NCBI RefSeq assembly: GCF_001654925.1
Contig: NZ_LXER01000022.1
Span: forward strand, 1 to 64,000
Length of the DNA stretch: 64,000 bases
Direction of reading: 5' to 3'
Source: Buttiauxella brennerae ATCC 51605
GTDB lineage: Bacteria > Pseudomonadota > Gammaproteobacteria > Enterobacterales > Enterobacteriaceae
Below are positions 17,656-30,444 of the stretch, piece by piece (the stretch's first letter is position 1; each line of letters starts with the position of its first letter). The translations under genes and the position numbers were made by a program. Below the pieces are notes generated by a model that saw only the letters and a program-made list of their open reading frames with translations, was not told the origin of the DNA and searched no databases.

Positions 17656-17877
17656 TCGTTCACTGCTCCGCTAAAGTCAAAATAAGTCCTGGCATCACTG
17701 TAAAATTAGCTAGCCTAAACAACAACGACCAGATGAAAAGTGCCTTGGGATTATAGATCTTCGTCACAGATTAGCTTGAGCGTTTCAGCCTCTTTTGCAT
17801 AGCGACGTGTAAAGTTGTCTGGCAGACTGTTTTGCCGTGGCAATCGGTGCTAAAAAAATTTTTGTTAAGGAATAAAC

Positions 17878-20771
<2,894 letters not shown>

Positions 20772-21026
20772 TCATTCCTTCTCAAAGGGCTTACTGTGAG
20801 TATTGAGCATATGTGATCACTGTCGAGGTTCCGGGAGAATATGGCCGTGGAAAGAGGGATTTACACTTAACCAGGGTGTAGTCTGATTGCCACAAATGCA
20901 GTGTAAACGTATACATTTATCTCTCTGTCATTTTTACCGATTGCGTTGGGCTTACCTCATCAGCAAGAGAGGGTGTGTCGTCAGTCTCCACTTAGTCATG
21001 CTTTATTTACTTACCAAGGAATTCAC

Positions 21027-22016
21027 ATGGTCTATCAGGCAAATTCTGCGCGTTATGAATCAATGGAATACCGTCGTTGTGGGCGCAGCGGACTCAAACT
21101 CCCGGCAATTTCGCTGGGCTTATGGCACAACTTTGGTGATGCAACACTTCTGGACAATAGCCGCCAGCTATTACGCCGCGCGTTCGACTTGGGGATTACG
21201 CATCTGGATCTGGCCAATAACTATGGGCCGCCGCCGGGATCTGCCGAAGAAAACTTTGGCCGCATCCTGCGGGAAGATTTCCTTCCATATCGTGATGAAC
21301 TGGTTATCTCTTCCAAAGCGGGCTACACCATGTGGGATGGCCCGTATGGTGACTGGGGTTCGCGTAAGTACCTGATATCAAGTCTTGATCAAAGCCTGAA
21401 GCGCATGGGGCTTGAGTACGTTGATATCTTCTACCACCACCGCCCTGATCCGGAAACGCCACTTGAAGAGACAATGCGTGCGCTGGACACCGTGGTGCGC
21501 CAGGGTAAAGCGCTGTATGTCGGTATTTCAAATTACCCGGCAGAACTGGCCGCTAAAGCCATTGATATTCTGAATGATTTGGGTACGCCATGCCTTATCC
21601 ACCAGCCTCGTTATTCGATGTTCGAGCGTTGGGTTGAAGGTGGTTTACTGGAAATATTGCAGGACAAGGGCGTGGGCAGCATTGCCTTTTCACCACTGGC
21701 GGGCGGCCAGTTGACGGATCGTTATCTGGATGGGATCCCTGCTGATTCCCGCGCCGCAAGCGGTAGCAAGTTCCTCAACGCCGATCAGTTAACCTCTGAG
21801 AAGCTTGAAAAAGTACGTAAATTAAATGCGATAGCACAACGTCGTGGGCAGAAGCTTTCTCAAATGGCACTGGCATGGGTGTTGCGCGGCGACAAAGTCA
21901 CGTCGGTTCTGATTGGTGCCAGTAAAACCAGCCAGATTGATGATGCCGTAGGCATGTTAGCCAACCGTCACTTTACAGCAGAAGAGCTTGCAGAAATTGA
22001 AGCCATTTTAGTGTAA
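21027..22016 (+). CDS. gpr: Aldo-keto reductase of the YghZ/Gpr type
   Basis: 329 residues from ATG 21027, with AAGGA eight bases upstream; the longer frame from 20946 lacks a ribosome site. AKR elements: LGLWHNFG, the catalytic Asp/Tyr in THLDLANNYGPPPGSAEENF, Lys in VISSKAGYTMWDGPYGDWGS, YVDIFYHHRPD with His, and GASKTSQIDDAV for NADPH. The GPPPGSAEENFGR segment is distinctive of E. coli YghZ/Gpr, which reduces L-glyceraldehyde 3-phosphate and methylglyoxal; this copy is shorter at the C-terminus (about 17 residues less) and could be a paralogue. Divergent from ipdC. Physiological substrate not certain. Confidence 0.85.
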   Translation: MVYQANSARYESMEYRRCGRSGLKLPAISLGLWHNFGDATLLDNSRQLLRRAFDLGITHLDLANNYGPPPGSAEENFGRILREDFLPYRDELVISSKAGYTMWDGPYGDWGSRKYLISSLDQSLKRMGLEYVDIFYHHRPDPETPLEETMRALDTVVRQGKALYVGISNYPAELAAKAIDILNDLGTPCLIHQPRYSMFERWVEGGLLEILQDKGVGSIAFSPLAGGQLTDRYLDGIPADSRAASGSKFLNADQLTSEKLEKVRKLNAIAQRRGQKLSQMALAWVLRGDKVTSVLIGASKTSQIDDAVGMLANRHFTAEELAEIEAILV

Positions 22017-22092
22017 TCGTTATCACTGACTGGTTTAATTGTGAACTGAATTAGCAAAAAGTGCTCTCCCCAGCGAATTAGGAGTTGTGGCG

Positions 22093-22119
22093 ATGAAACA
22101 CTTAGTTACCACAACTTAA
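22093..22119 (+). CDS. Possible 8-codon leader peptide upstream of ypeC
   Basis: ATG at 22093 opens MKHLVTTT and ends at TAA 22117-22119. It is preceded by AGGAG eight bases upstream, a better ribosome site than many genes here. A CCGC-TCTG-GCGG hairpin (about 22135-22146) lies between it and the ypeC ribosome site. Could be a leader peptide of ypeC or chance. Confidence 0.3.
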   Translation: MKHLVTTT

Positions 22120-22168
22120 TATACCGCTAACAAGCCGCTCTGGCGGTTACCGTGTAGGGGGAAAGAGT

Positions 22169-22525
22169 ATGTTCAGGTCACTGATTCTTGCGATAGCATT
22201 ACTGGCATCTGCACCAATGATGGCGAATGCGGGCGAAATCACCCTGCTGCCGTCAGTTAAGCTTCAAATTGGCGATCAGGATTATCGCGGTAATTATTGG
22301 GATGGCGGCGGCTGGCGCGACCGTGATTACTGGCACCGTAATTACGAATGGCGTGACCGTGGCTGGCATCGCCATGACAATGGCTACCATCGTGGCTGGT
22401 ATAAAGACCGTGGCCGCAACAGCTTTGAGAAGGGCTACCGCGCGGGATGGAACGACCGTGACGATCATCGTGGCCGAGGCCGTGGCGATCATGGGCATGG
22501 TCACGGCGGCGGTCATCGCCACTGA
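22169..22525 (+). CDS. ypeC: Secreted His/Arg/Asp-rich protein YpeC
   Basis: 118 residues. Signal peptide [21 protein letters not shown] with AxA cut before GEITLLPS. The mature part is strongly charged and low complexity (repeats around [20 protein letters not shown]) and ends in a glycine/histidine tail ([10 protein letters not shown]) that may bind metal. The beginning matches E. coli YpeC and the gene lies between glk/yfeO and mntH as there. Periplasmic or outer-envelope location is likely; function unknown. The C-terminal half is the most divergent. GGGGGAAAGAG precedes the ATG. Confidence 0.88.
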   Translation: MFRSLILAIALLASAPMMANAGEITLLPSVKLQIGDQDYRGNYWDGGGWRDRDYWHRNYEWRDRGWHRHDNGYHRGWYKDRGRNSFEKGYRAGWNDRDDHRGRGRGDHGHGHGGGHRH

Positions 22526-22602
22526 TACGAAAGATTGACACATGGGAGCTTCGGCTCCCATTTTTTGCTTTGAATTTGCCTTGACCCATTAAATCTTATG
22601 TC

Positions 22603-23844
22603 TTACAGGCCCAATGCCGTACCAATCAGCAGCCACAGATTAAGCGCTACCACTATAGCCACAATCACCCACCCCATATGTTTTACCAGCCGGGTATTGA
22701 CGAGATCGCCCATCAATTTTTCATTGCTGGTAAAAATCAGCAGCGGCACCAACGCCAGTGCGATACCGAAACTGAGCAATACCTGGCTCATCACCAGAAC
22801 GCGCGTTGGGTCAAGCCCCATCAGGATGACAATAAATGACGGTGCCATAGTGACTGAGCGGCGTACCCACAGCGGAATATAGAAGCGTACAAACCCCTGC
22901 ATCACAACCTGCCCTGCCAGCGTACCGACAACGGTCGAAGACAGACCCGCCGCGACCAGACTCAAACCAAAGATAGTCGCCGCTGAATGGCTCAAAAGAG
23001 GTTCCAGCGTGAGGTACGCCTCATCCAGATCGGCAACGCCGGTGTGGCCTGTGAAGTGAAACGCCGCGGCAGCGGTTGCCATCATCGCCAGATTGACGAA
23101 ACCGGCAATCGTCATTGCGATACCCACATCCCATTTGGTCGCGCTGTAACGCTCGGCGCGATTGCCTTCGTGCATATGTTGGGTAAGCGATGAGTGAAGA
23201 TAGATAACGTGCGGCATAATTGTCGCCCCCAGAACCCCAGCGGCCAGGAACACCGCTTCGCTGGTCGGCAAGCTTGGGATCAGCATCCCTTTACCCAGTT
23301 CAGCCAGTTTGGGCTGCGAGAAAATCAGTTCAACAATGTAAGCCGCAGCCACAAACAGCAGCAAACCACCGATGACTTTTTCCAGCGGTTTCTGGCCGCG
23401 CCGTTGCAGCATCAGTATCAGGAACGTTGCAATACCGGTCAGCACTGCGCCCTGGAGTAACGAAACGCCCAGGATCAATTTAAAACCAATCGCAGCACCG
23501 ATGAACTCCGCCAGATCGGTCGCCATGGCAATGATTTCGGCTTGTATCCAGTACAACCACACCACCGGGCGCGGATAGTGGTCACGGATTTGTTCCGCGA
23601 GGTTCTTGCCGGTGGCAATCCCCAGTTTTGCCGAGAGAATTTGGATAAGCATCGCCATCAGGTTTGCCCACACCACTACCCATAGCAATTTGTAGCCAAA
23701 GCTTGCCCCGGCCTGGATGTTAGTCGCAAAGTTGCCGGGATCGATATACCCGATGGCAGCGATAAAAGCCGGCCCCATCAGCGCCAGGCGTAATCTGCGC
23801 GCTGTGCGGGTACCACTGTTGTCAACGCGACTGTTTGTCATCAT
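22603..23844 (-). CDS. mntH: Mn(II)/H+ symporter MntH (Nramp family)
   Basis: 413 residues with eleven predicted spans. The two metal-coordinating motifs are intact: [12 protein letters not shown] in span 1 and [11 protein letters not shown] in span 6. It imports manganese (and iron under some conditions) across the inner membrane and protects against peroxide. The promoter region in the mntH-nupC gap carries an MntR box and a Fur box, so repression by Mn and Fe is expected. Confidence 0.97.
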   Translation of the reverse strand: MMTNSRVDNSGTRTARRLRLALMGPAFIAAIGYIDPGNFATNIQAGASFGYKLLWVVVWANLMAMLIQILSAKLGIATGKNLAEQIRDHYPRPVVWLYWIQAEIIAMATDLAEFIGAAIGFKLILGVSLLQGAVLTGIATFLILMLQRRGQKPLEKVIGGLLLFVAAAYIVELIFSQPKLAELGKGMLIPSLPTSEAVFLAAGVLGATIMPHVIYLHSSLTQHMHEGNRAERYSATKWDVGIAMTIAGFVNLAMMATAAAAFHFTGHTGVADLDEAYLTLEPLLSHSAATIFGLSLVAAGLSSTVVGTLAGQVVMQGFVRFYIPLWVRRSVTMAPSFIVILMGLDPTRVLVMSQVLLSFGIALALVPLLIFTSNEKLMGDLVNTRLVKHMGWVIVAIVVALNLWLLIGTALGL

Positions 23845-23854
23845 CTGCCTCTGA

Positions 23855-23875
23855 GATATAGCCTTTGCTATGTTT
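23855..23875 (-). promoter_or_regulatory. MntR box of mntH
   Basis: ATAGC-CTTT-GCTAT with outer flanks (23855-23875) reads on the minus strand AACATAGCAAAGGCTATATC, almost the MntR operator I recall from E. coli mntH. It sits 11-31 bases upstream of the start codon. Confidence 0.8.
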
Positions 23876-23889
23876 CAAGCTATCAAAAA

Positions 23890-23904
23890 TGAGAATGATT
23901 ATCA
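23890..23904 (-). promoter_or_regulatory. Fur box of mntH
   Basis: TGAGAATGATTATCA matches the 15-base Fur core TGATAATGATAATCA at 13 positions. Placed about 50 bases upstream of the mntH start, it fits Fur control of mntH. Confidence 0.75.
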
Positions 23905-24087
23905 AATTCATTTAAAATGCTTAAACCGATTATTTTGATAGACGGAAACAATGAGGAATTTGCAGTGACAATTTTATATGTCAGTTAACTTTCATGAACT
24001 GCGGCAAGCACTATGTTAGAGATATGTGCGTTGACGCAACTTTTACCTTCTTTACTTAACATAGCAGAAATGTATGGTTGATCACTA

Positions 24088-24107
24088 ATTTTGAGTTTGG
24101 TCACAGG
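24088..24107 (+). promoter_or_regulatory. Candidate CRP site upstream of nupC
   Basis: TTTGA-GTTTGG-TCACA (24090-24105) matches TGTGA-N6-TCACA at nine of ten conserved positions. E. coli nupC is CRP activated, but here a TATAGT that could be a -10 (24115-24120) would leave the site too near the start point, so the exact promoter is open. Confidence 0.5.
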
Positions 24108-24200
24108 ACATCACTATAGTGTGCGATTAGTCTCGTTTTCTTATTGCTTGTTTCATAGAATGTGCAACGAAATTAAACCTGCCTCATGTTTGGAGCAAAT

Positions 24201-25388
24201 ATGTCCCGCGTTCTTCACTTTGTCTTAGCGCTTGCCGTGGTAGCGCTACTTGCTTTATTGCTGAGTAGCAACCGTAAGCAGATTCGTATTCGCTTTATTG
24301 TTCAACTGTTAGTGATCGAACTCATTCTCGCCTGGTTCTTCCTGAACTCAGAAATTGGTCTGGGCTTCGTGAGAGGTTTCTCAGAAATGTTTGAGAAGCT
24401 GCTGTCGTTTGCTAACGAAGGGACAAACTTTGTATTCGGTAAGATGAATGACGAAGGACTCGCCTTCTTCTTCCTGAAAGTTCTCTGCCCAATCGTCTTT
24501 ATCTCGGCTTTGATCGGGATATTGCAGCACATCCGTGTTCTGCCGATTGTTATCCGCTTTATCGGTACCGTTCTGTCTAAAGTGAATGGTATGGGTAAAC
24601 TGGAATCCTTTAACGCCGTAAGCTCGCTGATTCTGGGACAATCAGAAAACTTTATCGCCTATAAGGATATTCTCGGCAAAATGTCGCGCAACCGCATGTA
24701 CACCATGTCCGCTACGGCCATGTCTACCGTGTCCATGTCGATTGTCGGTGCTTATATGACGATGCTCGAGCCAAAATATGTGGTCGCCGCGCTGGTGTTG
24801 AACATGTTCAGTACCTTTATCGTACTGTCGCTGATTAACCCTTACCGCGTGGATGAGAGCGAAGAAAATATCCAGATGTCTAACCTGCATGAAGGTCAAA
24901 GCTTCTTCGAAATGCTCGGTGAATACATTTTGGCAGGTTTTAAAGTTGCGATTATCGTTGCAGCGATGCTGATTGGCTTCATTGCCTTGATCGCCGCACT
25001 GAACGCACTGTTTGCAGCAATCTTTGGCATCTCCTTCCAGGGCATCCTGGGTTACATCTTCTACCCTGTTGCCTGGGTAATGGGTGTTCCATCACATGAA
25101 GCGTTGCAAGTTGGTAGCATCATGGCCACCAAACTGGTTTCCAACGAATTCGTTGCGATGTTGGATCTGCAAAAACTGGCCGGTACGCTTTCCCCACGTG
25201 CGGAAGGTATCCTGTCTGTGTTCCTGGTTTCATTTGCCAACTTCTCTTCTATCGGGATCATCGCGGGTGCGATTAAAGGCCTGAACGAAGAGCAAGGTAA
25301 CGTGGTTTCTCGCTTCGGCCTGAAACTGGTTTACGGCGCAACTCTGGTGAGTATTTTGTCAGCGTCTATCGCTGGTCTGTTCCTGTAA
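24201..25388 (+). CDS. nupC: Nucleoside permease NupC (H+ symporter, CNT family)
   Basis: 395 residues from ATG 24201 ([13 protein letters not shown]), the start used by E. coli NupC, with GGAG six bases upstream. The concentrative nucleoside transporter signature is present: [20 protein letters not shown] and [20 protein letters not shown], then [13 protein letters not shown] and [12 protein letters not shown]. It takes up pyrimidine nucleosides and adenosine with protons. Compared with E. coli the loop near residue 270 ([13 protein letters not shown]) is about five residues shorter. Confidence 0.97.
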   Translation: MSRVLHFVLALAVVALLALLLSSNRKQIRIRFIVQLLVIELILAWFFLNSEIGLGFVRGFSEMFEKLLSFANEGTNFVFGKMNDEGLAFFFLKVLCPIVFISALIGILQHIRVLPIVIRFIGTVLSKVNGMGKLESFNAVSSLILGQSENFIAYKDILGKMSRNRMYTMSATAMSTVSMSIVGAYMTMLEPKYVVAALVLNMFSTFIVLSLINPYRVDESEENIQMSNLHEGQSFFEMLGEYILAGFKVAIIVAAMLIGFIALIAALNALFAAIFGISFQGILGYIFYPVAWVMGVPSHEALQVGSIMATKLVSNEFVAMLDLQKLAGTLSPRAEGILSVFLVSFANFSSIGIIAGAIKGLNEEQGNVVSRFGLKLVYGATLVSILSASIAGLFL

Positions 25389-25398
25389 TTCTCACAAT

Positions 25399-25429
25399 AA
25401 AAAACCGGGGCATTTGCCCCGGTTTTTTT
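25399..25429. terminator. Bidirectional terminator between nupC and the GGDEF gene
   Basis: AAAAACCGGGGC-ATTT-GCCCCGGTTTTTTT: a seven-base-pair GC stem extended by A/T pairs with T runs on both strands; serves convergent genes. Confidence 0.95.
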
Positions 25430-25441
25430 ATGCCCAAATTT

Positions 25442-27082
25442 CTATGCCTGGCTCACACTATCATCCTGCCAACACACCTGATTCCTGCCACGCTCTTTAG
25501 CCCGGTACATTCGCATATCAGCCCGCGCCTGGATTTGGTCTAACGTGTATTCTGGAAACTCACTGTGTGAAGCCACGCCCAGTGATGCCGTAACAGGCAA
25601 CGATGAACCGTCCTCGATAATCATTACAGAAGACTCAAGCTCCCACTTAATTCGTGTTGCGACCATAATCCCGGCCTTGAGGTCGGAATTCGGTAAGTAA
25701 ATACAGAACTCTTCCCCGCCGATACGCCCCAAAATGTCCTGGTTACGGATAGCTCGCTGAATACGTTGTGTGGCATGCACCAGCACATTGTCACCGACCT
25801 GATGCCCGTAAACATCGTTCACTTTCTTGAAGTGGTCGAGATCGAGTTGTACCAACGTGTAATCCACATTGTCCGGCATAGTTTGTGAGGTTTTATCGAA
25901 GAATCCACGCCGGTTAAGCGCCCCGGTTAAATCATCGTGAAGCGCATGATGGTGCATTTCACGTTGCAAATTGCCCATATTCCGCACCAGACGGCAAATA
26001 ATGCGGTAGGCACCCAACAGGGAAAGCGAGAAAATCAAAAACATCGTGATGAGAAGTAAACTGAATCGCCCAAAATCCTCATGCAGCCCCTGACTCACGG
26101 TCTGGGTGCTCACCAGCACCGAGTGAGTCCCTCTCAGCTGGCCAAACGTGATATAGACCAATCCGGAACGGAAGCTACCACGGGGATTATCCGCCAACAT
26201 TCGGAGAATGGTTTCTTTCTGCTTCACGCTTAACTGAACGTTATTTTCCGCGCCCACAGATTTCGTCAGAGGTTTTAACTGTGCATCATACAGTCGGTAG
26301 GCACTTTGGGTGTCTTCCGGTAACGAAGATGAGAGGAATTTCTGAACTGACTGACTATCAAATGCAATGCCCAGCAAGCCAATCCATTCCCCCCCAAAAT
26401 CGACAGGGATAGAGGCGTTGATTAGCGTCTCATCGCTGTTAGCAATATTTTGTCGCGTCCAGAAAGCCGTTCGTTTGGGATTTAACAGCGGGGATGCCAG
26501 CACAAAACTGCCCAGCTTTTCGTGTGGGTTATAGCTATTGATCAGCAGCGAGTTCACCTCTTTCGACAAAGAGGCGATAAATTCGCCTTCGCGCGAGATG
26601 TAATACAAATCGGCAAACAGTTCATGGGATCCGGTTGCCAGGGGGAAAAGCCCCTGGATTTTACGCAACCCGTTGAGTTGTTGGCGCACCTCCAGTGACT
26701 CCTGATCCGGTAATTCATCATCCTCAGTGACACTATCAGGCAAGGGCAACTCGCCTATCCACAGCGGCCTTTGAATCGAATTTTCATTCACTTCCCATGG
26801 CGTCACTGGGCTGCCGGGGAAGATCGGATCATCCATGGCTTCAATAAATATTCTTTTTAAATAGCGAAGGTTATCAATCTTGTACTGCGCCCGGCTTTCT
26901 ATGCGCGCAATCACACTTTCCAGATGACTTAACTGGCTGGTGCGATAACCCTGACTAAACAGCTGCCCTTGCTGCCAGAACAGGATTGCGGTCAGGGCAA
27001 AAACAAAAATGAAGCACAGGTGAATAACACGTAGCGTGTTATTCAACGGCAAACGAAATCGACTCGCTCTTGAAGTACTCAC
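25442..27082 (-). CDS. Membrane diguanylate cyclase with CHASE7-like sensor (DgcQ-like)
   Basis: 546 residues. One membrane span near residues 18-40, a periplasmic sensory domain of about 300 residues (DGC-linked CHASE7 type), a second span near 345-367, then a GGDEF domain. The active-site loop is GGEEF at residues 455-459 and the allosteric RxxD inhibition site (RNQD) lies exactly five residues before it, so the enzyme should make c-di-GMP and be product inhibited. The general build and segments such as VQLDLDHFKKVNDVYGHQVG resemble E. coli DgcQ (YedQ), which regulates cellulose. It lies 37 bases downstream of pdeA on the same strand, giving a synthase/hydrolase pair. E. coli has no GGDEF gene at this site. 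Confidence 0.9.
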   Translation of the reverse strand: MSTSRASRFRLPLNNTLRVIHLCFIFVFALTAILFWQQGQLFSQGYRTSQLSHLESVIARIESRAQYKIDNLRYLKRIFIEAMDDPIFPGSPVTPWEVNENSIQRPLWIGELPLPDSVTEDDELPDQESLEVRQQLNGLRKIQGLFPLATGSHELFADLYYISREGEFIASLSKEVNSLLINSYNPHEKLGSFVLASPLLNPKRTAFWTRQNIANSDETLINASIPVDFGGEWIGLLGIAFDSQSVQKFLSSSLPEDTQSAYRLYDAQLKPLTKSVGAENNVQLSVKQKETILRMLADNPRGSFRSGLVYITFGQLRGTHSVLVSTQTVSQGLHEDFGRFSLLLITMFLIFSLSLLGAYRIICRLVRNMGNLQREMHHHALHDDLTGALNRRGFFDKTSQTMPDNVDYTLVQLDLDHFKKVNDVYGHQVGDNVLVHATQRIQRAIRNQDILGRIGGEEFCIYLPNSDLKAGIMVATRIKWELESSVMIIEDGSSLPVTASLGVASHSEFPEYTLDQIQARADMRMYRAKERGRNQVCWQDDSVSQA

Positions 27083-27118
27083 AATACAGTCCTGTGATCA
27101 TATGCTCGCAACATACGG

Positions 27119-29314
27119 CTACCTTAATGAATGGACTGATGTGAGTGGTTCTGGCTTACCAAGCAGGTACCCTTGTAAAAAGTGTACGCCAAGTTCATTT
27201 AACAGCACGCGCTGTTCTTCCGTCTCAACAAATTCAGCAACAACAACTAATTGCTTCGCGCGAGCCATATCACAGATAGATTTCACAATCAGCGGGTCAA
27301 GGGAGTCCGTAGTGATATCTTTGATGAAGCAACCATCAATCTTGATAATGTCTGCATGTAGCCTTTTCAGCCGTTCGTAGTTCGCATAGCCGGTGCCAAA
27401 GTCATCTATAGCGATTTTAAAACCGTAGTCACGCAGTAACGTAATGTTCTGCATTGAGGTTTCTGAGTTTGAAAACGCCTGTTCCTCGGTGACTTCAATA
27501 ATGACGCTACTTGCTGGTACCTGGAATTGGGTAAACAAAGAAATAATATTCTGCGCAATATCCTTTTGCATCAATGTTAATGGCATAAGATTTACCGAGA
27601 AACGCGACTGTTCGCCCTTCTCCGGGTGAAGATACAAGTAATTCACCAGCTTCTTCACCACTAACATGTCAAAGCGCGTGCTGAGGTTAAACTCAGCAAT
27701 GACAGGAATAAACTTATCCGGCGTAATTAACTCGTCTTCAAAAATTATCCGACTCAGTATTTCGTGATACCCATGCCCCATTTTATTAACAATAGGTTGT
27801 GCATAAAGCGTGACGGGTTCTTCTTCATTCAAGGCACGTTTAATTTTTTGCAATAGCAAAACACGCTCGGTCGTCTTGTCAGAGACATATTCTACCCGGG
27901 TGTTGAGGCTGAGCACGCCCAGAGATTCACTCGCCTGATCGGAAAGGTAACTTAATTGCCCTAATGTATGGTGCAATTCTTCAAGGCTATTGTCGATAAC
28001 GCTGTAGGAAGCGCCATATTCAATTTCCAGCATGGTGTTATGCCAGGTTATTTTTTTGCTATTGAGTAAATCGACAATATGCTCAAGCCGCGCATCAGTA
28101 TGTTGACCACGCAGGAAAATGAGTAATTCACTTCCTGGTAATTGAAATACCTGCTCGCCTTCATGCAGGAAAGGGGTTATCTGACTGGTGATAATACGTT
28201 TGCAGTGAATTCGCATCATCATGCCGTAATGGCGACTTAAAAACTCCAGGTTCGACATCCGCAGGCAGCAAAGCGTACCTTCCGGGTAGCATTGCACATG
28301 ATGTTCCAGCGCACGTAAATTCGGCAATTGCGTTAATGGGTCGGTTAATGCTTGCGACTGATAAATGTGTTTCATCCATTCGTTTTTCTTAAACATCATC
28401 GTCATGTACGACATGCAGACGGAAAAAGAGATGAAAACAGAAAGAACAAATGACAGGGCAAATTCTGTATTAACGCCGTACAGGAAACCGTCGTTATAGG
28501 TCAGCAGTAGCCACACGGAGATGGCCCACAGCAGCCCCATGATGCGCGGGCCAAAATGGCGGATCCCCTGTGTAAACAATACAAAGATAACAGGCACCAG
28601 ATAGCCTGAAACCTGCAATATGCCCCACGACGAGCACAGCACCACCAGCAGAACCGCCAGGCACAATACCCACGTAAATGAATAAAAACGACGCGGCCCA
28701 ACGAAATCACGCATCACGCAGCGACGCCAGAAGGCTCGTGCATAATTTGGGTTCAGGATCATTCTGAGCGGGTAATAAAACAGAAAAGTGAATATCAGCG
28801 AGGCGGCAATTAAGTTTTGAAAATCCACCACCATAAACATCAGTGAATTGTCACCGAAATACGCAGCCACTGCTGCCGGGAATTGAATATAGTGCCCGGC
28901 CAGATACATCAATAATTTCGTGCTAAAGGGTGCAACAAACCCGAACCAGAATATGCGGATCCCCACACCTTTATCGGTCAGAGCATGGCGCCACCGTGCT
29001 CCAAGATAATTACGCACCATCATGCTACAAACAATGATTGGAAATATCAGGCAAAAAACAAACGATGCTAACGCCACGCATGACATATGAAGGAGTAATG
29101 AGAATGTCACTGCTGACGCAATTATCAGAGGAATAATCGCGACACGGCCATAGATAAACACCATGGCAATCATCAAACTCATCGGCAGATAGGCGAGATA
29201 AACCTGAATACCATCAATAGTTGTTAACGGTGAAATGTAGCGAGAAAAAGGGACAAGCAGGAGAGATAAAACCAGTGCTGTGACGTATTTTCTGATGGAT
29301 TTTTGAAAAATCAT
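27119..29314 (-). CDS. pdeA: c-di-GMP phosphodiesterase PdeA (YfeA)
   Basis: 731 residues from ATG 29314 (MIFQKSIRKYVTALVLSLLL), with AGGG four bases upstream; E. coli PdeA is 729 and begins the same way. A MASE1-type membrane domain with about eight spans fills residues 1-310, then a degenerate GGDEF domain (ALTDPLTQLPNLRALE start, no GGDEF), and an EAL domain from about 490. Catalytic residues are in place: EILSR, SVNLMP, EVTEEQ, IDDFGTGY, IIKIDG, AEFVETEEQ, LQGYLLGKPEPL. It hydrolyses c-di-GMP at the inner membrane. Followed on the same strand by the diguanylate cyclase gene. Confidence 0.95.
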   Translation of the reverse strand: MIFQKSIRKYVTALVLSLLLVPFSRYISPLTTIDGIQVYLAYLPMSLMIAMVFIYGRVAIIPLIIASAVTFSLLLHMSCVALASFVFCLIFPIIVCSMMVRNYLGARWRHALTDKGVGIRIFWFGFVAPFSTKLLMYLAGHYIQFPAAVAAYFGDNSLMFMVVDFQNLIAASLIFTFLFYYPLRMILNPNYARAFWRRCVMRDFVGPRRFYSFTWVLCLAVLLVVLCSSWGILQVSGYLVPVIFVLFTQGIRHFGPRIMGLLWAISVWLLLTYNDGFLYGVNTEFALSFVLSVFISFSVCMSYMTMMFKKNEWMKHIYQSQALTDPLTQLPNLRALEHHVQCYPEGTLCCLRMSNLEFLSRHYGMMMRIHCKRIITSQITPFLHEGEQVFQLPGSELLIFLRGQHTDARLEHIVDLLNSKKITWHNTMLEIEYGASYSVIDNSLEELHHTLGQLSYLSDQASESLGVLSLNTRVEYVSDKTTERVLLLQKIKRALNEEEPVTLYAQPIVNKMGHGYHEILSRIIFEDELITPDKFIPVIAEFNLSTRFDMLVVKKLVNYLYLHPEKGEQSRFSVNLMPLTLMQKDIAQNIISLFTQFQVPASSVIIEVTEEQAFSNSETSMQNITLLRDYGFKIAIDDFGTGYANYERLKRLHADIIKIDGCFIKDITTDSLDPLIVKSICDMARAKQLVVVAEFVETEEQRVLLNELGVHFLQGYLLGKPEPLTSVHSLR

Positions 29315-29567
29315 AAGCCCTGGTATAAGAATTCTGTAATGGCTTTGCAGCATTATTCGGTGATAAATAATACGTTTATTTGTTGCGCAAATCAAGTTGA
29401 GTGATTATTACATGCCATTCAATTTATTGATTTTTTATACAATCCAACAAAGAGAAATAGTTTGATATATTCATACTGAGAATAAGTCGTATTTAAATAC
29501 TCGAGAGTTTGTATAAAGAAAGGCGTACTGGCGTCGCTATTTTGCTGCGTTTTTCTGGCGCAAAAAC

Positions 29568-29597
29568 GAAAAAACCCTCGCCATCAGGCGAGGGTTT
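29568..29597 (-). terminator. Terminator of the tRNA-Ala operon
   Basis: AACCCTCGCC (29573-29582), ATCA loop, GGCGAGGGTT (29587-29596); on the minus strand followed by TTTTTTCG. Directly downstream of the second tRNA-Ala. Confidence 0.9.
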
Positions 29598-29604
29598 CAT
29601 ATTT

Positions 29605-29680
<76 letters not shown>

Positions 29681-29728
29681 ACGAAGGGTCTTACTGTGTA
29701 AACGGTTCAAATCTTGCTGGTTAAGATT

Positions 29729-29804
<76 letters not shown>

Positions 29805-29838
29805 ATACCGTGAACACCGTGTCGTATCGACGGGCGGC

Positions 29839-29867
29839 ATCATATGAAACCCATTCAAGAGTGTCAA
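29839..29867 (-). promoter_or_regulatory. Sigma-70 promoter of the tRNA-Ala operon
   Basis: On the minus strand TTGACA (29862-29867), a 17-base spacer, TATGAT (29839-29844), then a GC-rich GCCGCCCGTC discriminator, as in stringently controlled stable-RNA promoters. Confidence 0.9.
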
Positions 29868-30027
29868 CGTCAAATTCCGCTTCTGCGATCAATCGTCGAA
29901 AAAGCAAACAATGCGGACAAAAGCAAATTGCATATCATCCCCTGGTAGTTAATCCTGTCACAGTTTCCAGTAAAATGATCCCATAAAATGAACCACTAAT
30001 AACCCTTTTGAATTTAAGGAAAACACT

Positions 30028-30381
30028 GTGCTCAAGGAACGTATGACACCAGAAGAGCTGGCGATGATTACCGGATACAGTCGCCAAACAATTAACAAAT
30101 GGGTGCGTAAAGAAAGCTGGCTTACCACGCAAAAACCCGGTGTTCAGGGAGGGAAAGCCCGCCTGATCCATGTTGATGAACGTGTTCGCGATTTTATCAA
30201 TAGTGCAAAACGTGTTTCGGAAAAAATCGGCAGTTACCACGTTAATGACACTTCTCTGGAAGGGTTGCTGCTTAATGCGATGAAACAGATGTCGCTGACA
30301 GAGCAAGAAAAAATGTCAGCACTGCTGTTGCGAGAAGGGATTGCAGGCGTTTTGAAACGTTTAGATATTCGTGATGAGTAA
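30028..30381 (+). CDS. yfeC: YfeC-like DNA-binding protein (DUF1323)
   Basis: 117 residues. N-terminal MerR/Xis-like helix-turn-helix: MTPEELAMITGYSRQTINKW, then VRKESWLTTQKPGVQGGKAR as in E. coli YfeC; the C-terminal SALLLREGIAGVLKRLDI also matches. E. coli carries the pair yfeC-yfeD, but only one member is present here. Putative regulator with unknown targets, once proposed to affect secretion. Separated from gltX (convergent) by a terminator. Confidence 0.9.
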   Translation: MLKERMTPEELAMITGYSRQTINKWVRKESWLTTQKPGVQGGKARLIHVDERVRDFINSAKRVSEKIGSYHVNDTSLEGLLLNAMKQMSLTEQEKMSALLLREGIAGVLKRLDIRDE

Positions 30382-30390
30382 AACGAATAT

Positions 30391-30418
30391 GAAAAAGCCG
30401 GCATAAGCCGGCTTTTTA
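30391..30418. terminator. Bidirectional terminator between yfeC and gltX
   Basis: AAAAAGCCGGC-ATAA-GCCGGCTTTTT, strong stem with T runs on both strands. Confidence 0.95.
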
Positions 30419-30444
30419 GCAACTACTCATAACAACTGTGTTCG

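Noticed and set aside
20869-20915. TTTACA and TGTAAA half-sites near ipdC as a TyrR box
   Set aside because: The halves are too far apart and in the wrong order for TGTAAA-N6-TTTACA; only a search with a weight matrix could rescue it.
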